Source: Microtetraspora glauca (lineage in GTDB: Bacteria; Actinomycetota; Actinomycetes; Streptosporangiales; Streptosporangiaceae). Taken from it: 64,000 nt of DNA. Each line of letters opens with the position of its first letter. Position 1 is the stretch's first letter. The position numbers and the translations under genes were made by a program. Below are positions 48,834-56,381 of this stretch, piece after piece. Where the stretch lies: the NCBI GenBank assembly GCA_001570385.1, contig BBYL01000020.1, forward strand, positions 1-64,000. The letters are read 5' to 3'. The notes under the pieces are model-generated. The model had not been told where the DNA came from and made no database searches. It saw only the letters and a list, made by a program, of their open reading frames with translations.

Positions 48834-50645
48834 TCAGACGATCTTGCCGGACCAGAGGTTGGCCGCGGCCTTGTAGACGCCGTACAGCTCGCCGTCGAAG
48901 TACGGGGAGACGCTGGTGTCGATGCGGTTGTTCTTGTCGGTGTCGGCCAGACCGATGGTGACACCGTTCAGGTAGCCGAGACGACGGTCGCTCTTGTAGT
49001 TGAGCAGCCAGGACGAACCGATCGAGCCCTCGCCGGTGAAGGAGGACTTGACGCCGACGAGCTCCTCGCCCTTGATCTCCTTGGCGGAGGCGGCGAAGGT
49101 CTTGCCGTAGCTCCACTTGAGGGTCTGGCCGGTGTAGGCGTAGTTGCCGTCCAGGTGGGACCCGCTCGGGTAGCCGAACACGAAGACCGGCTTGCCGAGC
49201 TTCTGGTTGTAGGCCAGGCCCTGACCGCCGACGTTGTCGCCGAGGCGGCCGACGTCCTTGAGGCCGATGGCCAGCTTCTTGCCCACGACCTGCCAGCCGT
49301 AGTACTTCGCCCAGAAGGTCCGCTTGAAGTACTTGTACTCGCGGCCGTGGCCGTGGTCGCCCTTGCGCTCGTCAGCCGGGTCCGGGGCGGTGCTCGGGGC
49401 GGTGCTCGGATCGGTGCTCGGAGCGGTGCTCGGATCGGTGCTCGGAGTGACGTCCTTCGGGGCCTCGTCCTGGCCACCGCGAGGCTTGCCGTCGCCGGGC
49501 TTGCCGGGACCGTCGTGGTGGCCACCGCCGGGCTTGCCACCGCCGGGCTTGCCGGGGCCCTCGTCGGGCTTGCCGTCGACCGCCTTGCGGAAGTACAGGG
49601 TCTTCCCGTCACGGCTGACGTACGAGTCCCTGTCAGAGCGGTACTCGTCCCGGCTGATCTCGACGGGGTCGCTGGCGCCCGTGCCGTCGGCCCAGGGGCC
49701 GTTGCCGGTGAGGTCCCTGTTCCGGTTCAGGCTCTGGAACTCCGACACGGTGACGGCGATCTGGTAGCCGTCGTTGTGGCCGTGGTCGCCACCGCGCTTG
49801 TCGTTCTTGTCGTCGTGGTCGCGACCGTGACCGCCACCGTGGCCGTGGTCGTCGCCGTGGCCGTGGCCGTGGCCGGGCTTGCCGGGCTTCGTCACGGGGA
49901 CGACCCGGAGGTCCGACCAGCCGGTGGTCTTGTCGTTCTCGAGCCGGCGAAGCTCCTTCTCCGCCTCAGCGCGGGTCCGGAAGACCTTCGAGACGTAGTG
50001 ACGGTCGGCGCTCACGCTCTCGGGCAGGACGCCGTTGTAGACGGTCACGAACGCGTAGTTGCGGTCGCCGTCCTCGTAGACGTCGTAGTCGTAGTGCGTG
50101 AAGGCCTGCTTGCCGACGTAGATGCCCCACGGGGTCTTGCCCTGGTAGTAGCCCGGGATGAAGACCCACTTGTCGAGCGTCGCGCTGTTCGACTCGGTGT
50201 CGTAGACGCAGTGACCGGCCGTGGCGACCAGGTTGCGGTAGTTCGACTGCACGGAGGTGGCGGTGCACCAGTGCGGCCTGCCGTCCCCGCCGATGAAGAA
50301 CACCTTGCCGGTGGTCTTGGGCAGGTTGACGTTCTTGGACTTGGACGCCGCCTTCTTCTCGTCGCCGATGGCGGGCACGACACCGGGCTTCGTGTCGGCG
50401 GCGGGTCCGCCGGTCGACACGTGCTTGGCGACGACCTTGGTCTCGACGTTGTACGGCGTGGCGCCGATCAGGTTGGCCTTGGCCTCGCCGTACCAGAACG
50501 CGGCGATTTCCTGGGCGGCCAGGTTGGTGTTGGCCAGGATGACCGACGGGACAGTGTCGCCGGCGGCCTGGGCGGGAGCGGCCAGACCTGCGGCCAGCAG
50601 ACCGGCGGTGGCGACGAGGCCACCGTAGGCGAGAGAGCGCTTCAA
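48834..50645 (-). CDS. Secreted trypsin/V8-fold protein with degenerate active site, copy 1
   Basis: A 603-residue exported protein. The signal peptide is MKRSLAYGGLVATAGLLAAG with cleavage near AQA-A28. The trypsin-like fold keeps ATAGHC (His145; Cys127 and Cys146 could pair). The family Asp before YAF is Asn196. The segment that should read TGEGxSGGPWL reads TGEGSIGSSWL, so the catalytic Ser is Ile542 and GGP is GSS. Long inserts separate the halves: a His/Asp/Gly-rich run (258-292), a Gly/Lys/Pro run (360-391) and Pro-Ser-Thr repeats (400-420). The start is TTG with AAGGAG upstream. It is probably a non-catalytic binding or scaffold protein; a different chemistry is not excluded. Confidence 0.8.
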   Translation of the reverse strand: MKRSLAYGGLVATAGLLAAGLAAPAQAAGDTVPSVILANTNLAAQEIAAFWYGEAKANLIGATPYNVETKVVAKHVSTGGPAADTKPGVVPAIGDEKKAASKSKNVNLPKTTGKVFFIGGDGRPHWCTATSVQSNYRNLVATAGHCVYDTESNSATLDKWVFIPGYYQGKTPWGIYVGKQAFTHYDYDVYEDGDRNYAFVTVYNGVLPESVSADRHYVSKVFRTRAEAEKELRRLENDKTTGWSDLRVVPVTKPGKPGHGHGHGDDHGHGGGHGRDHDDKNDKRGGDHGHNDGYQIAVTVSEFQSLNRNRDLTGNGPWADGTGASDPVEISRDEYRSDRDSYVSRDGKTLYFRKAVDGKPDEGPGKPGGGKPGGGHHDGPGKPGDGKPRGGQDEAPKDVTPSTDPSTAPSTDPSTAPSTAPDPADERKGDHGHGREYKYFKRTFWAKYYGWQVVGKKLAIGLKDVGRLGDNVGGQGLAYNQKLGKPVFVFGYPSGSHLDGNYAYTGQTLKWSYGKTFAASAKEIKGEELVGVKSSFTGEGSIGSSWLLNYKSDRRLGYLNGVTIGLADTDKNNRIDTSVSPYFDGELYGVYKAAANLWSGKIV

Positions 50646-51573
50646 GGGTTTCTCCTTGGTCTGTCGTGGGGCGTCATCTGCGTCCCATGCGTCAGTAAAG
50701 GGTTGGTAAACAAGCTACCTAAGGGGTTGCTGTGAGGGAAGTCGATTGAAAAGCCGCAGAACGGTGGAACCGATAGCGGTGGTGGCGACGTCCTAGTTAT
50801 CCCGCCTGAGTTTCGGCCTGTTTCTGCTGATCAAGACCTGAGTGGCCGACCGGCCGGTATGTCCACATAGTGGATCGGTCCAGCAGTTCGATGTGAGATG
50901 AATCACAGTTTGACCGAAAAAATCCCAGTACAAGATCATCACGCTTGAGTGATTCGTCTGTTTTCATCAGGTCTGCGATGAAAACTAATGAAAAGACGTT
51001 TCAGTGTCGTCGAGGACCGGTTCCTGGGAGGCCCAGGTTGTGTGCGGGCCGGTATAGCGTCCGGCGTGCGGCATCCGATCCGCCTCATGGAGAGGGGCCG
51101 GCGGAGCGTCGACCGGGCTCGGCGACGCGCACCGCGGGGCCAGCCGATGTGCAGGGCGAGGCGACGTGAGAGGCGAGGCGACGTCCGCGGTCGACGCGCA
51201 ATCGCCGGGACCTGCCGTACGGCGTGGCCCGACGGAACGGAAGTCGTTCACGATCATGCTGAGAAAGCTCCGCACGAACGCCGCGCCATCTCGCCCAGTT
51301 CCATTTCCCATGACCCCGACGTCGCGCGCTTTACGTAAGGCTCTCGCGTCGGGCCTTGTCGCGGCCCGCGTCTGCTTCCGGTCCTGGGCGGACCGCGCTT
51401 CATGCGCAACGCTTGAATTACCGCTTTATCGCAGAAAAAGGATAATTAACGCAAAGAGCCACATAAGGGTGAAATGCCCGCTTTTCGCGTGAATTGGTCA
51501 TGCGGGGGGAGTGACGGGTGAGGGCACCCGCGCGGTGGCCGGATGTGAGCTGCTTCCCGGCGGAGACGCGAAA
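50646..51573. other. Long intergenic region upstream of pseudoprotease copy 1
   Basis: Over 900 bp without a convincing gene. Blocks shared with the region upstream of copy 2 are TACCTAAG (50716-50723), CTGTGAGGGAAGTCG (50730-50744), CGGTGGAACCG (50762-50772) and a CRP-type site (50892-50907). Short ORFs at 50945-51492 have shadow-like Arg-rich composition. A 13-bp direct repeat, GGCGAGGCGACGT, occurs at about 51157 and 51174. The 51410-51480 stretch is unusually AT-rich. Confidence 0.5.
50892..50907. promoter_or_regulatory. CRP-type site upstream of pseudoprotease copy 1
   Basis: TGTGAGATGAATCACA is a perfect match to TGTGA-N6-TCACA, the motif of E. coli and mycobacterial CRP. It lies about 254 bp before the TTG start. 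Confidence 0.65.
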
Positions 51574-51602
51574 AAGGGGCCCGGCTGGATGCCGGGCCCC
51601 TT
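51574..51602 (-). terminator. Rho-independent terminator, pseudoprotease gene 2
   Basis: A perfect 12-bp stem (AAGGGGCCCGGC and its complement) with loop TGGAT. On the minus strand it is followed by a T-tract (TTTTTCGCG). It lies just beyond the stop of copy 2. Confidence 0.9.
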
Positions 51603-51654
51603 CGTCGTCGCGGAAGGGCTGAGTGTTACCTCAGCGTGGATCGCTGATCAGTGA

Positions 51655-53181
51655 TCAGACGATCTTGCCGGACCAGAGGTTCTTGGCCGCGGAGTAGACG
51701 CCGTACAGCTCACCGTCGAAGTACGGCGAGAAGCTGGTGTCGTAGCGGTTGTTGCCGTCGGTGTCGGAGACGCCGATGGTCACACCGTTCAGGTAGCCCA
51801 GACGGCGGCCGTTGTTGTAGTTCACCAGCCAGGAGGAGCCGATGGCGCCCTCACCGGTGAACGACGACTTGGTGCCGATGAGCTCCTCGCCCTTGATGGC
51901 CGGGGCCTGGACCGCGAAGGTCTTGCCGTAGGTCCACTTGAGGGTCTTGCCGGTGAAGGCGTTGTTGCCGTCGGGGTGAACGCCGCTCGGGTAGCCGAAC
52001 ACGAAGACCGGCTTGCCGACCTTCTGGTTGTAGGCCAGACCCTGACCACCGACGTTGTCGCCCAGGCGGCCGACGTCCTTGAGCCCGATCCACAGGATCT
52101 TGCCCTTGAGCACGTAGTCGACGTCGTACTGGACGAAGAAGTTGCGCTTGGTGTACTTCTCGCCACGCTTGAGGTAGAGGGTGTTCTCGTCCCCGCTCCA
52201 CGCCCAGGCGTCCGTCTGGCTGCTGTGCCCCTTCTTGTTGTTGGCGGCGGCGGCGTAAGCGGCGTCGAAGTCACCCTTGTTGATGGTCGTCACGTCCGCG
52301 CCGGTGCCGGTCGGCCAGGTGGTGTTGTCACCCAGCTGGTTGTCCGCCACGCCCGACTTGGCGATGATCGTCGCCCGGTTGACGTAGACCTTCTCGACCT
52401 CGGAGCCGGCGGGCTCGGCGCCCAGCTTGTCCGTGACGACGCGCTCGATCCAGAGCTTCGAGCGGCCGTTCTCCTTGTCGGCCTCGAGCTTGGCCTTCTC
52501 GTCCTCGGCTTCCTTCTTGGTCTCGAAGGTCACCGCGCCGCGCGTCTTCTCGGCGCTCGTGGGCAGGACGCCGTTGTAGACGGTGACGAACGCGTAGTCG
52601 CGGTCGCCGTCCTCGTAGACGTCGTAGTCGTAGTGCGTGAAGGCCTGCTTGCCGACGTAGATGCCCCACGGGGTCTTGCCCTGGTAGTAACCCGGGACGA
52701 AGACCCACTTGTCGAGGGTGGCCTTGTTCGACTCGGTGTCGTACACGCAGTGCCCGGCCGTGGCGACCAGGTTGCGGTACGCGGACTGGACCGAGGTGGC
52801 GGAGCACCAGTGCGGCTTGCCGTCCCCGCCCTTGAAGAACACCTTGCCGGTGGTCTTGGGCAGGTTGACGTTCTTGGACTTGGCGGTCGTCTTCTTCTCG
52901 TCGCCGATCGCGGGCACGACGCCGGGCTTGCTGTCAGCCGCGGGGCCGCCCTTGGAGACGTGCTTGGCGACGATCTTCGTCTCCACGCCGTACGGCGTGG
53001 CGTTGATCAGGTTCGCCTTGGCCTCGCCGTACCAGTAGCTGGCGACCTGGCGGGCGGCCAGGTTGGTGTTCGCGAGGGGGGTGCTGGCGACGTCACCGGC
53101 GGCGTTGGCCGGGGCAGCCAGGCCGGCGGCGAGCAGGCCGGCGGTGGCGACGAGGCCACCATAGGCAAGAGTGCGCTTCAA
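51655..53181 (-). CDS. Secreted trypsin/V8-fold protein with degenerate active site, copy 2
   Basis: A 508-residue paralogue of the preceding protein, alike over the first 205 and last 145 residues. Signal peptide MKRTLAYGGLVATAGLLAAG, cleavage near ANA-A28. His144 (ATAGHC) and Asp195 (DRDYAF) are present, but the Ser motif reads TGEGAIGSSWL with Ile447 at the catalytic position. The middle (210-350) is a Lys/Glu/Ala-rich segment unlike copy 1. I place the start at TTG 53181, equivalent to copy 1 and after AAGGAG; the frame runs open to 53352 through the promoter. Gene order, terminator and CRP-type site are shared with copy 1, showing tandem duplication. Confidence 0.8.
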   Translation of the reverse strand: MKRTLAYGGLVATAGLLAAGLAAPANAAGDVASTPLANTNLAARQVASYWYGEAKANLINATPYGVETKIVAKHVSKGGPAADSKPGVVPAIGDEKKTTAKSKNVNLPKTTGKVFFKGGDGKPHWCSATSVQSAYRNLVATAGHCVYDTESNKATLDKWVFVPGYYQGKTPWGIYVGKQAFTHYDYDVYEDGDRDYAFVTVYNGVLPTSAEKTRGAVTFETKKEAEDEKAKLEADKENGRSKLWIERVVTDKLGAEPAGSEVEKVYVNRATIIAKSGVADNQLGDNTTWPTGTGADVTTINKGDFDAAYAAAANNKKGHSSQTDAWAWSGDENTLYLKRGEKYTKRNFFVQYDVDYVLKGKILWIGLKDVGRLGDNVGGQGLAYNQKVGKPVFVFGYPSGVHPDGNNAFTGKTLKWTYGKTFAVQAPAIKGEELIGTKSSFTGEGAIGSSWLVNYNNGRRLGYLNGVTIGVSDTDGNNRYDTSFSPYFDGELYGVYSAAKNLWSGKIV

Positions 53182-53690
53182 GGGGATCAGCTCCTTGGTC
53201 TGTCGTGGGCCGTCAATTCGCGTCCCACCGTCAGTAAAGGGATGACAAAGGACGTTACCTAAGCGCCCGCTGTGAGGGAAGTCGCAAGAAATCTCGCGAA
53301 ACGGTGGAACCGGATGGCCGGTTGGTGCCGTCAGAGATGAAGGGAGCGGCATTTCCGCTGATCAACTTGAGGTGTGTCCAGTGCCCGGTCTCCGAGGGGT
53401 GCGCACATCGAGTCGCCCGCGTTGTGAGCTAAATCACAGTTTTATCTGCCGAATCGGCATAGACGGCAATCGACCCAAAGATCTCTTCGCCCATTTTGTA
53501 CGAAAAAGTCGGAATTTAACGGGTGTCAAAGAGGGTCCTGTCGCCTGGACGGCGAGAGGCGACGATGCCACGCCCCCGCTCCACGGATCTTCGTCGCATG
53601 GAAGCGGGTTCTGTCGCAGAAAGCGAAAAGGACGCTCTCATCCCGTGGAAGGGCATTCGCGGGCCGCGACCTGGCATGCCGCGACATGAC
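53182..53690. other. Upstream region of pseudoprotease copy 2
   Basis: About 500 bp with no supported gene. It repeats elements of the copy 1 upstream region in the same order: TACCTAAG (53256-53263), CTGTGAGGGAAGTCG (53270-53284), CGGTGGAACCG (53302-53312) and a CRP-type site (53423-53438). Confidence 0.55.
53423..53438. promoter_or_regulatory. CRP-type site upstream of pseudoprotease copy 2
   Basis: TGTGAGCTAAATCACA perfectly matches TGTGA-N6-TCACA. It lies about 249 bp before the TTG start, the same position as in copy 1. Confidence 0.65.
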
Positions 53691-54215
53691 CTAATGCGAT
53701 CCGCCGTCCGAGGCGTCGAAGGGGACGAGCAGGGTGTGAAGCAGGGCGGCGAGCGCGCGCTGCTCGCGTTCGCCCAGACCGGCGAGCAGTTCCCGCTCGC
53801 GGCGCAGTAGGCCGGCGAAGGCGGCGTCCACCCGCTCGACGCCCTGGGCGGTCAGCCGGACGAGAACACCGCGGCGGTCCTCCGGGTCGGGGTGGCGGGT
53901 GACCAGCCCGGAGGCGACCATCCGGTCGATCCGGTTCGTCATCGTTCCCGATGTGACGAGGGTCGCCCGCAGCAGCGCCCCAGGGCTCAGCTCGTACGGC
54001 CTGCCGGCGCGCCGGAGCGCGGTGAGCACGTCGAACTCCCATGATTCGAGGTCGTGCTCGGCGAACGCCGCGCGTCGCGCACGATCCAGGTGGCGGCTGA
54101 GCCGGGACACCCGGCTGAGCACTTCGAGTGGGGTGACGTCCAGGTCGGGGCGTTCCTGCTGCCAGGCCGCGATGAGGCGGTCCACCTCGTCTTCGGCGGC
54201 CCTGGAGTGCGACAT
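53691..54215 (-). CDS. MarR-family transcriptional regulator
   Basis: A 174-residue MarR protein with the winged helix (LLRATLVTSGTMTNRIDRMV, then the wing HPDPEDRRGVLVRLT) flanked by dimerisation helices. It is divergent from the trans-aconitate methyltransferase gene, and two related palindromes lie in the 80-bp gap, so it probably represses that gene and itself. The ligand is unknown. Confidence 0.92.
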   Translation of the reverse strand: MSHSRAAEDEVDRLIAAWQQERPDLDVTPLEVLSRVSRLSRHLDRARRAAFAEHDLESWEFDVLTALRRAGRPYELSPGALLRATLVTSGTMTNRIDRMVASGLVTRHPDPEDRRGVLVRLTAQGVERVDAAFAGLLRRERELLAGLGEREQRALAALLHTLLVPFDASDGGSH

Positions 54216-54232
54216 GGTGTTGATTTTAGCTC

Positions 54233-54277
54233 TCTTGACATCGAGAGACTCCGGTATGGACTATCTCGACATCAAGG
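54233..54277. promoter_or_regulatory. MarR operators overlapping the tam promoter
   Basis: Two imperfect palindromes, TCTTGACATCGAGA (54233-54246) and TCTCGACATCAAGG (54264-54277), lie on one face 31 bp apart. The -35 box TTGACA (54235-54240) is inside the first and GACTAT (54259-54264) touches the second, with an 18-bp spacer. This is a classic repressor layout. Confidence 0.65.
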
Positions 54278-54295
54278 TAAGGAGGAGCGACCTTC

Positions 54296-55105
54296 ATGGC
54301 ACCGGACATCTGGGATCCTACGATCTACGGGACATACGCCGACGAGCGCTCCCGTCCCTTCTTCGACCTGATCACCCGCGTGGCGGCCGACGCCCCCGAA
54401 CATGTCGTCGACCTCGGTTGTGGCACCGGCGAGCTCACCGCCGAACTCGCCAGACGCTGGCCCACCGCGACCGTCCACGGCATCGACTCCTCCGCCGCCA
54501 TGATCGGAAAAGCTCCTCGCGGGGAGCGTCTCGATTTCGAGGTCGCCGACATACGGGACTGGCGCCCGCGACGCCCCGCCGACGTCATCGTGTCCAACGC
54601 GGCGCTCCAGTGGATCCCCGAGCACCGCGAGCTCCTCGCCCGGTGGGCACAGGGCCTGCCTGCCGGCGGCTGGCTCGCCTTCCAGGTGCCCGGCAACTTC
54701 GACGCGCCCAGCCACGCCCTGATCCGCCGGCTGTGCCGTACGACCTGGCGCGACGACCTGGGCGACCTGGCGCGGGACTCCCCGGTCGGTGATCCCGCCG
54801 AATATCTGGACCTGCTCGCGGGCCTCGGCTGCGTCGTGGACGCCTGGGAGACCACGTACGTCCATGTGCTTCCCGGTGACGACGCGGTGCTCAACTGGGT
54901 CAGGGGCACCGCCCTGCGGCCCATGCTCGCCCGGCTCGGGCCGGACCGCCGGGCCGACTTCCTGGCCGACTGCGCGCGGCTGCTCGGTGACGCCTACCCA
55001 CGCCGCCCGTACGGCACGGCCTTCCCCTTCCGGCGGGTCTTCGTCGTCGCCAGGAAAGACAGGAAGGACAGGAAGGACAGTGAGGAACAGGCGCCGCAGG
55101 GATAG
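54296..55105 (+). CDS. tam: Trans-aconitate 2-methyltransferase
   Basis: A 269-residue SAM-dependent methyltransferase with motif I VVDLGCGTGELT, IDSSAAMIG, the acidic FEVADI and SNAALQWIPEH, a pattern characteristic of Tam. It methylates trans-aconitate, an inhibitor of aconitase. AAGGAGG precedes ATG 54296. The C-terminus carries short 9-bp repeats encoding Asp-Arg-Lys. It is under a probable MarR repressor encoded divergently. Confidence 0.88.
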   Translation: MAPDIWDPTIYGTYADERSRPFFDLITRVAADAPEHVVDLGCGTGELTAELARRWPTATVHGIDSSAAMIGKAPRGERLDFEVADIRDWRPRRPADVIVSNAALQWIPEHRELLARWAQGLPAGGWLAFQVPGNFDAPSHALIRRLCRTTWRDDLGDLARDSPVGDPAEYLDLLAGLGCVVDAWETTYVHVLPGDDAVLNWVRGTALRPMLARLGPDRRADFLADCARLLGDAYPRRPYGTAFPFRRVFVVARKDRKDRKDSEEQAPQG

Positions 55106-55153
55106 AGCGCCGCAGGGACAGTGAAAGGAGAAGGGGAACGCGTCGCCCGACCG

Positions 55154-56227
55154 TCAGGCCGAGTCCGCGTCCCCCTGCTGAGGACCGCCCTTGGCGGCCC
55201 GGCGGGCCTGCCGCTCCCGCGCCTTCTCCTGGTCGCGCTGGAGCCTCTCCTGGTCGCGCTGGACCTTCTCCTGCTCCTTGAGTTCGCGTTCGCGGGTCTT
55301 TTCTTGTTCTTTCAGCTCGCGTTCGCGTGCTTTCTCCTGGTCGCGCTGGGCCTTCTCCTGCTCGCGCTGCAGCTTCTTCTGCTGCTCCTTGAGTTCGCGT
55401 TCGCGGGTCTTTTCTTGTTCTTTCAGCTCGCGTTCGCGTGCTTTCTCCTGGTCGCGCTGGAGCTTCTCCTGCTCGCGCTGGGCCTTCTCCTGCTCCTTGA
55501 GCTCGCGTTCCCGCGCCTTCTCGCTCTCCTTGAGCTCACGCTCCGTCGGCCGTGCCGTACGGGCGTCCGCGGGCGGGGCCAGCACCAGACCACGGGTGGC
55601 CGCGGTGAGCTGGGGGTTCGGATCCAGGCCGGTCAGGCCGTTCCACGACAGGTTGACCAGATGCGCGGCCACCTCCTCGCGCCGCGGCTTGCGCACGTCC
55701 AGCCACCACTGCCCGGTCAGCGCCGTCATCCCGACCAGCATCTGCGCGTACATCGGCGCGAGGTTCGGGTCGTAGCCGCGTTCCTTGAACTCGTCGGCCA
55801 GCACGTCCTCGACCTGGCTGGCGATGTCGCTGATCAGGCTCGCGAACGTGCCCGTCCCGGACGCGGCGTGCGAGTCGCGGACCAGGATGCGAAAGCCCTC
55901 GCTGCTCTCCTCGATGTACTGGAGGAGGGCCAGCGCCGCCCGTTCCAGCTTCACCAGCGCGTGTGACGCCGACAACGCCTGCGTGACCAGGGTGAGCAGC
56001 CGCTGCATCTCCCGGTCGATGACGACCGCGTAGATGCCCTCCTTGCCGCCGAAGTGCTCGTAGACGACAGGCTTGGAGACCTTGGCGCTCGCCGCGATCT
56101 CCTCGACGGAGGTGCCGTCGAAGCCCTTCTCCGCGAAGAGCGCGCGGCCGATCTGGATCAGCTGCTCGCGTCGCTCCGCGCCCGTCATGCGTCGTCGAGA
56201 TCGGGAGGAGTCGTTCACACGTCCCAT
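55154..56227 (-). CDS. TetR regulator with long repetitive charged C-terminal tail
   Basis: A 357-residue protein. Residues 15-60 form a TetR helix-turn-helix (FDGTSVEEIAASAKVSKPVV), and a TetR ligand domain follows to about 230. The rest (about 240-345) is an unusual Arg/Glu/Lys/Gln-rich coil built of RERELKEQEK and QRDQEK units with a 37-residue period. I chose ATG 56227; the frame is open to 56389. It follows the desaturase gene on the same strand by 154 bp. Its place near glmU-prs-rplY-pth matches the TetR gene next to glmU in M. tuberculosis. It probably controls the desaturase. Confidence 0.88.
   Translation of the reverse strand: MGRVNDSSRSRRRMTGAERREQLIQIGRALFAEKGFDGTSVEEIAASAKVSKPVVYEHFGGKEGIYAVVIDREMQRLLTLVTQALSASHALVKLERAALALLQYIEESSEGFRILVRDSHAASGTGTFASLISDIASQVEDVLADEFKERGYDPNLAPMYAQMLVGMTALTGQWWLDVRKPRREEVAAHLVNLSWNGLTGLDPNPQLTAATRGLVLAPPADARTARPTERELKESEKARERELKEQEKAQREQEKLQRDQEKARERELKEQEKTRERELKEQQKKLQREQEKAQRDQEKARERELKEQEKTRERELKEQEKVQRDQERLQRDQEKARERQARRAAKGGPQQGDADSA
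55271..55500 (-). repeat. 111-bp imperfect tandem repeat in the TetR gene
   Basis: About 78 identical bases recur at an offset of 111 bp (copies from 55272 and 55383), with further partial units around. The period equals 37 codons, so the reading frame is preserved. The repeat encodes the charged coil. Confidence 0.85.
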
Positions 56228-56381
56228 GATGGCCTGTTTGGTTTTGTCGGCAGATTCCGGCACCGCCGCGGCCTCACCGTCCGGCGGGACCAGCCGCGTA
56301 CGTACGGCTGTCGCCGCCACCCCCGCCGAAGCGAGGGGCGCGACGACAGCCGGGCGGCGCCGAGAAGAGATATCGGCGGGA

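Noticed and set aside
50943..50949. CTTGAGT, half of a HAIR heat-shock operator
   Set aside because: The second half ACTCAAG is absent at the required spacing, and the neighbouring gene is not a chaperone.
50945..51492. Short ORFs in the gap between the two secreted protein genes
   Set aside because: They are Arg-rich with overlapping alternatives in several frames, no ribosome-binding sites and no family pattern.
55271..55500. Regular repeats that might suggest a CRISPR array
   Set aside because: The period is 111 bp with no unique spacers, and the repeats are in frame within the TetR gene coding for a charged coil.
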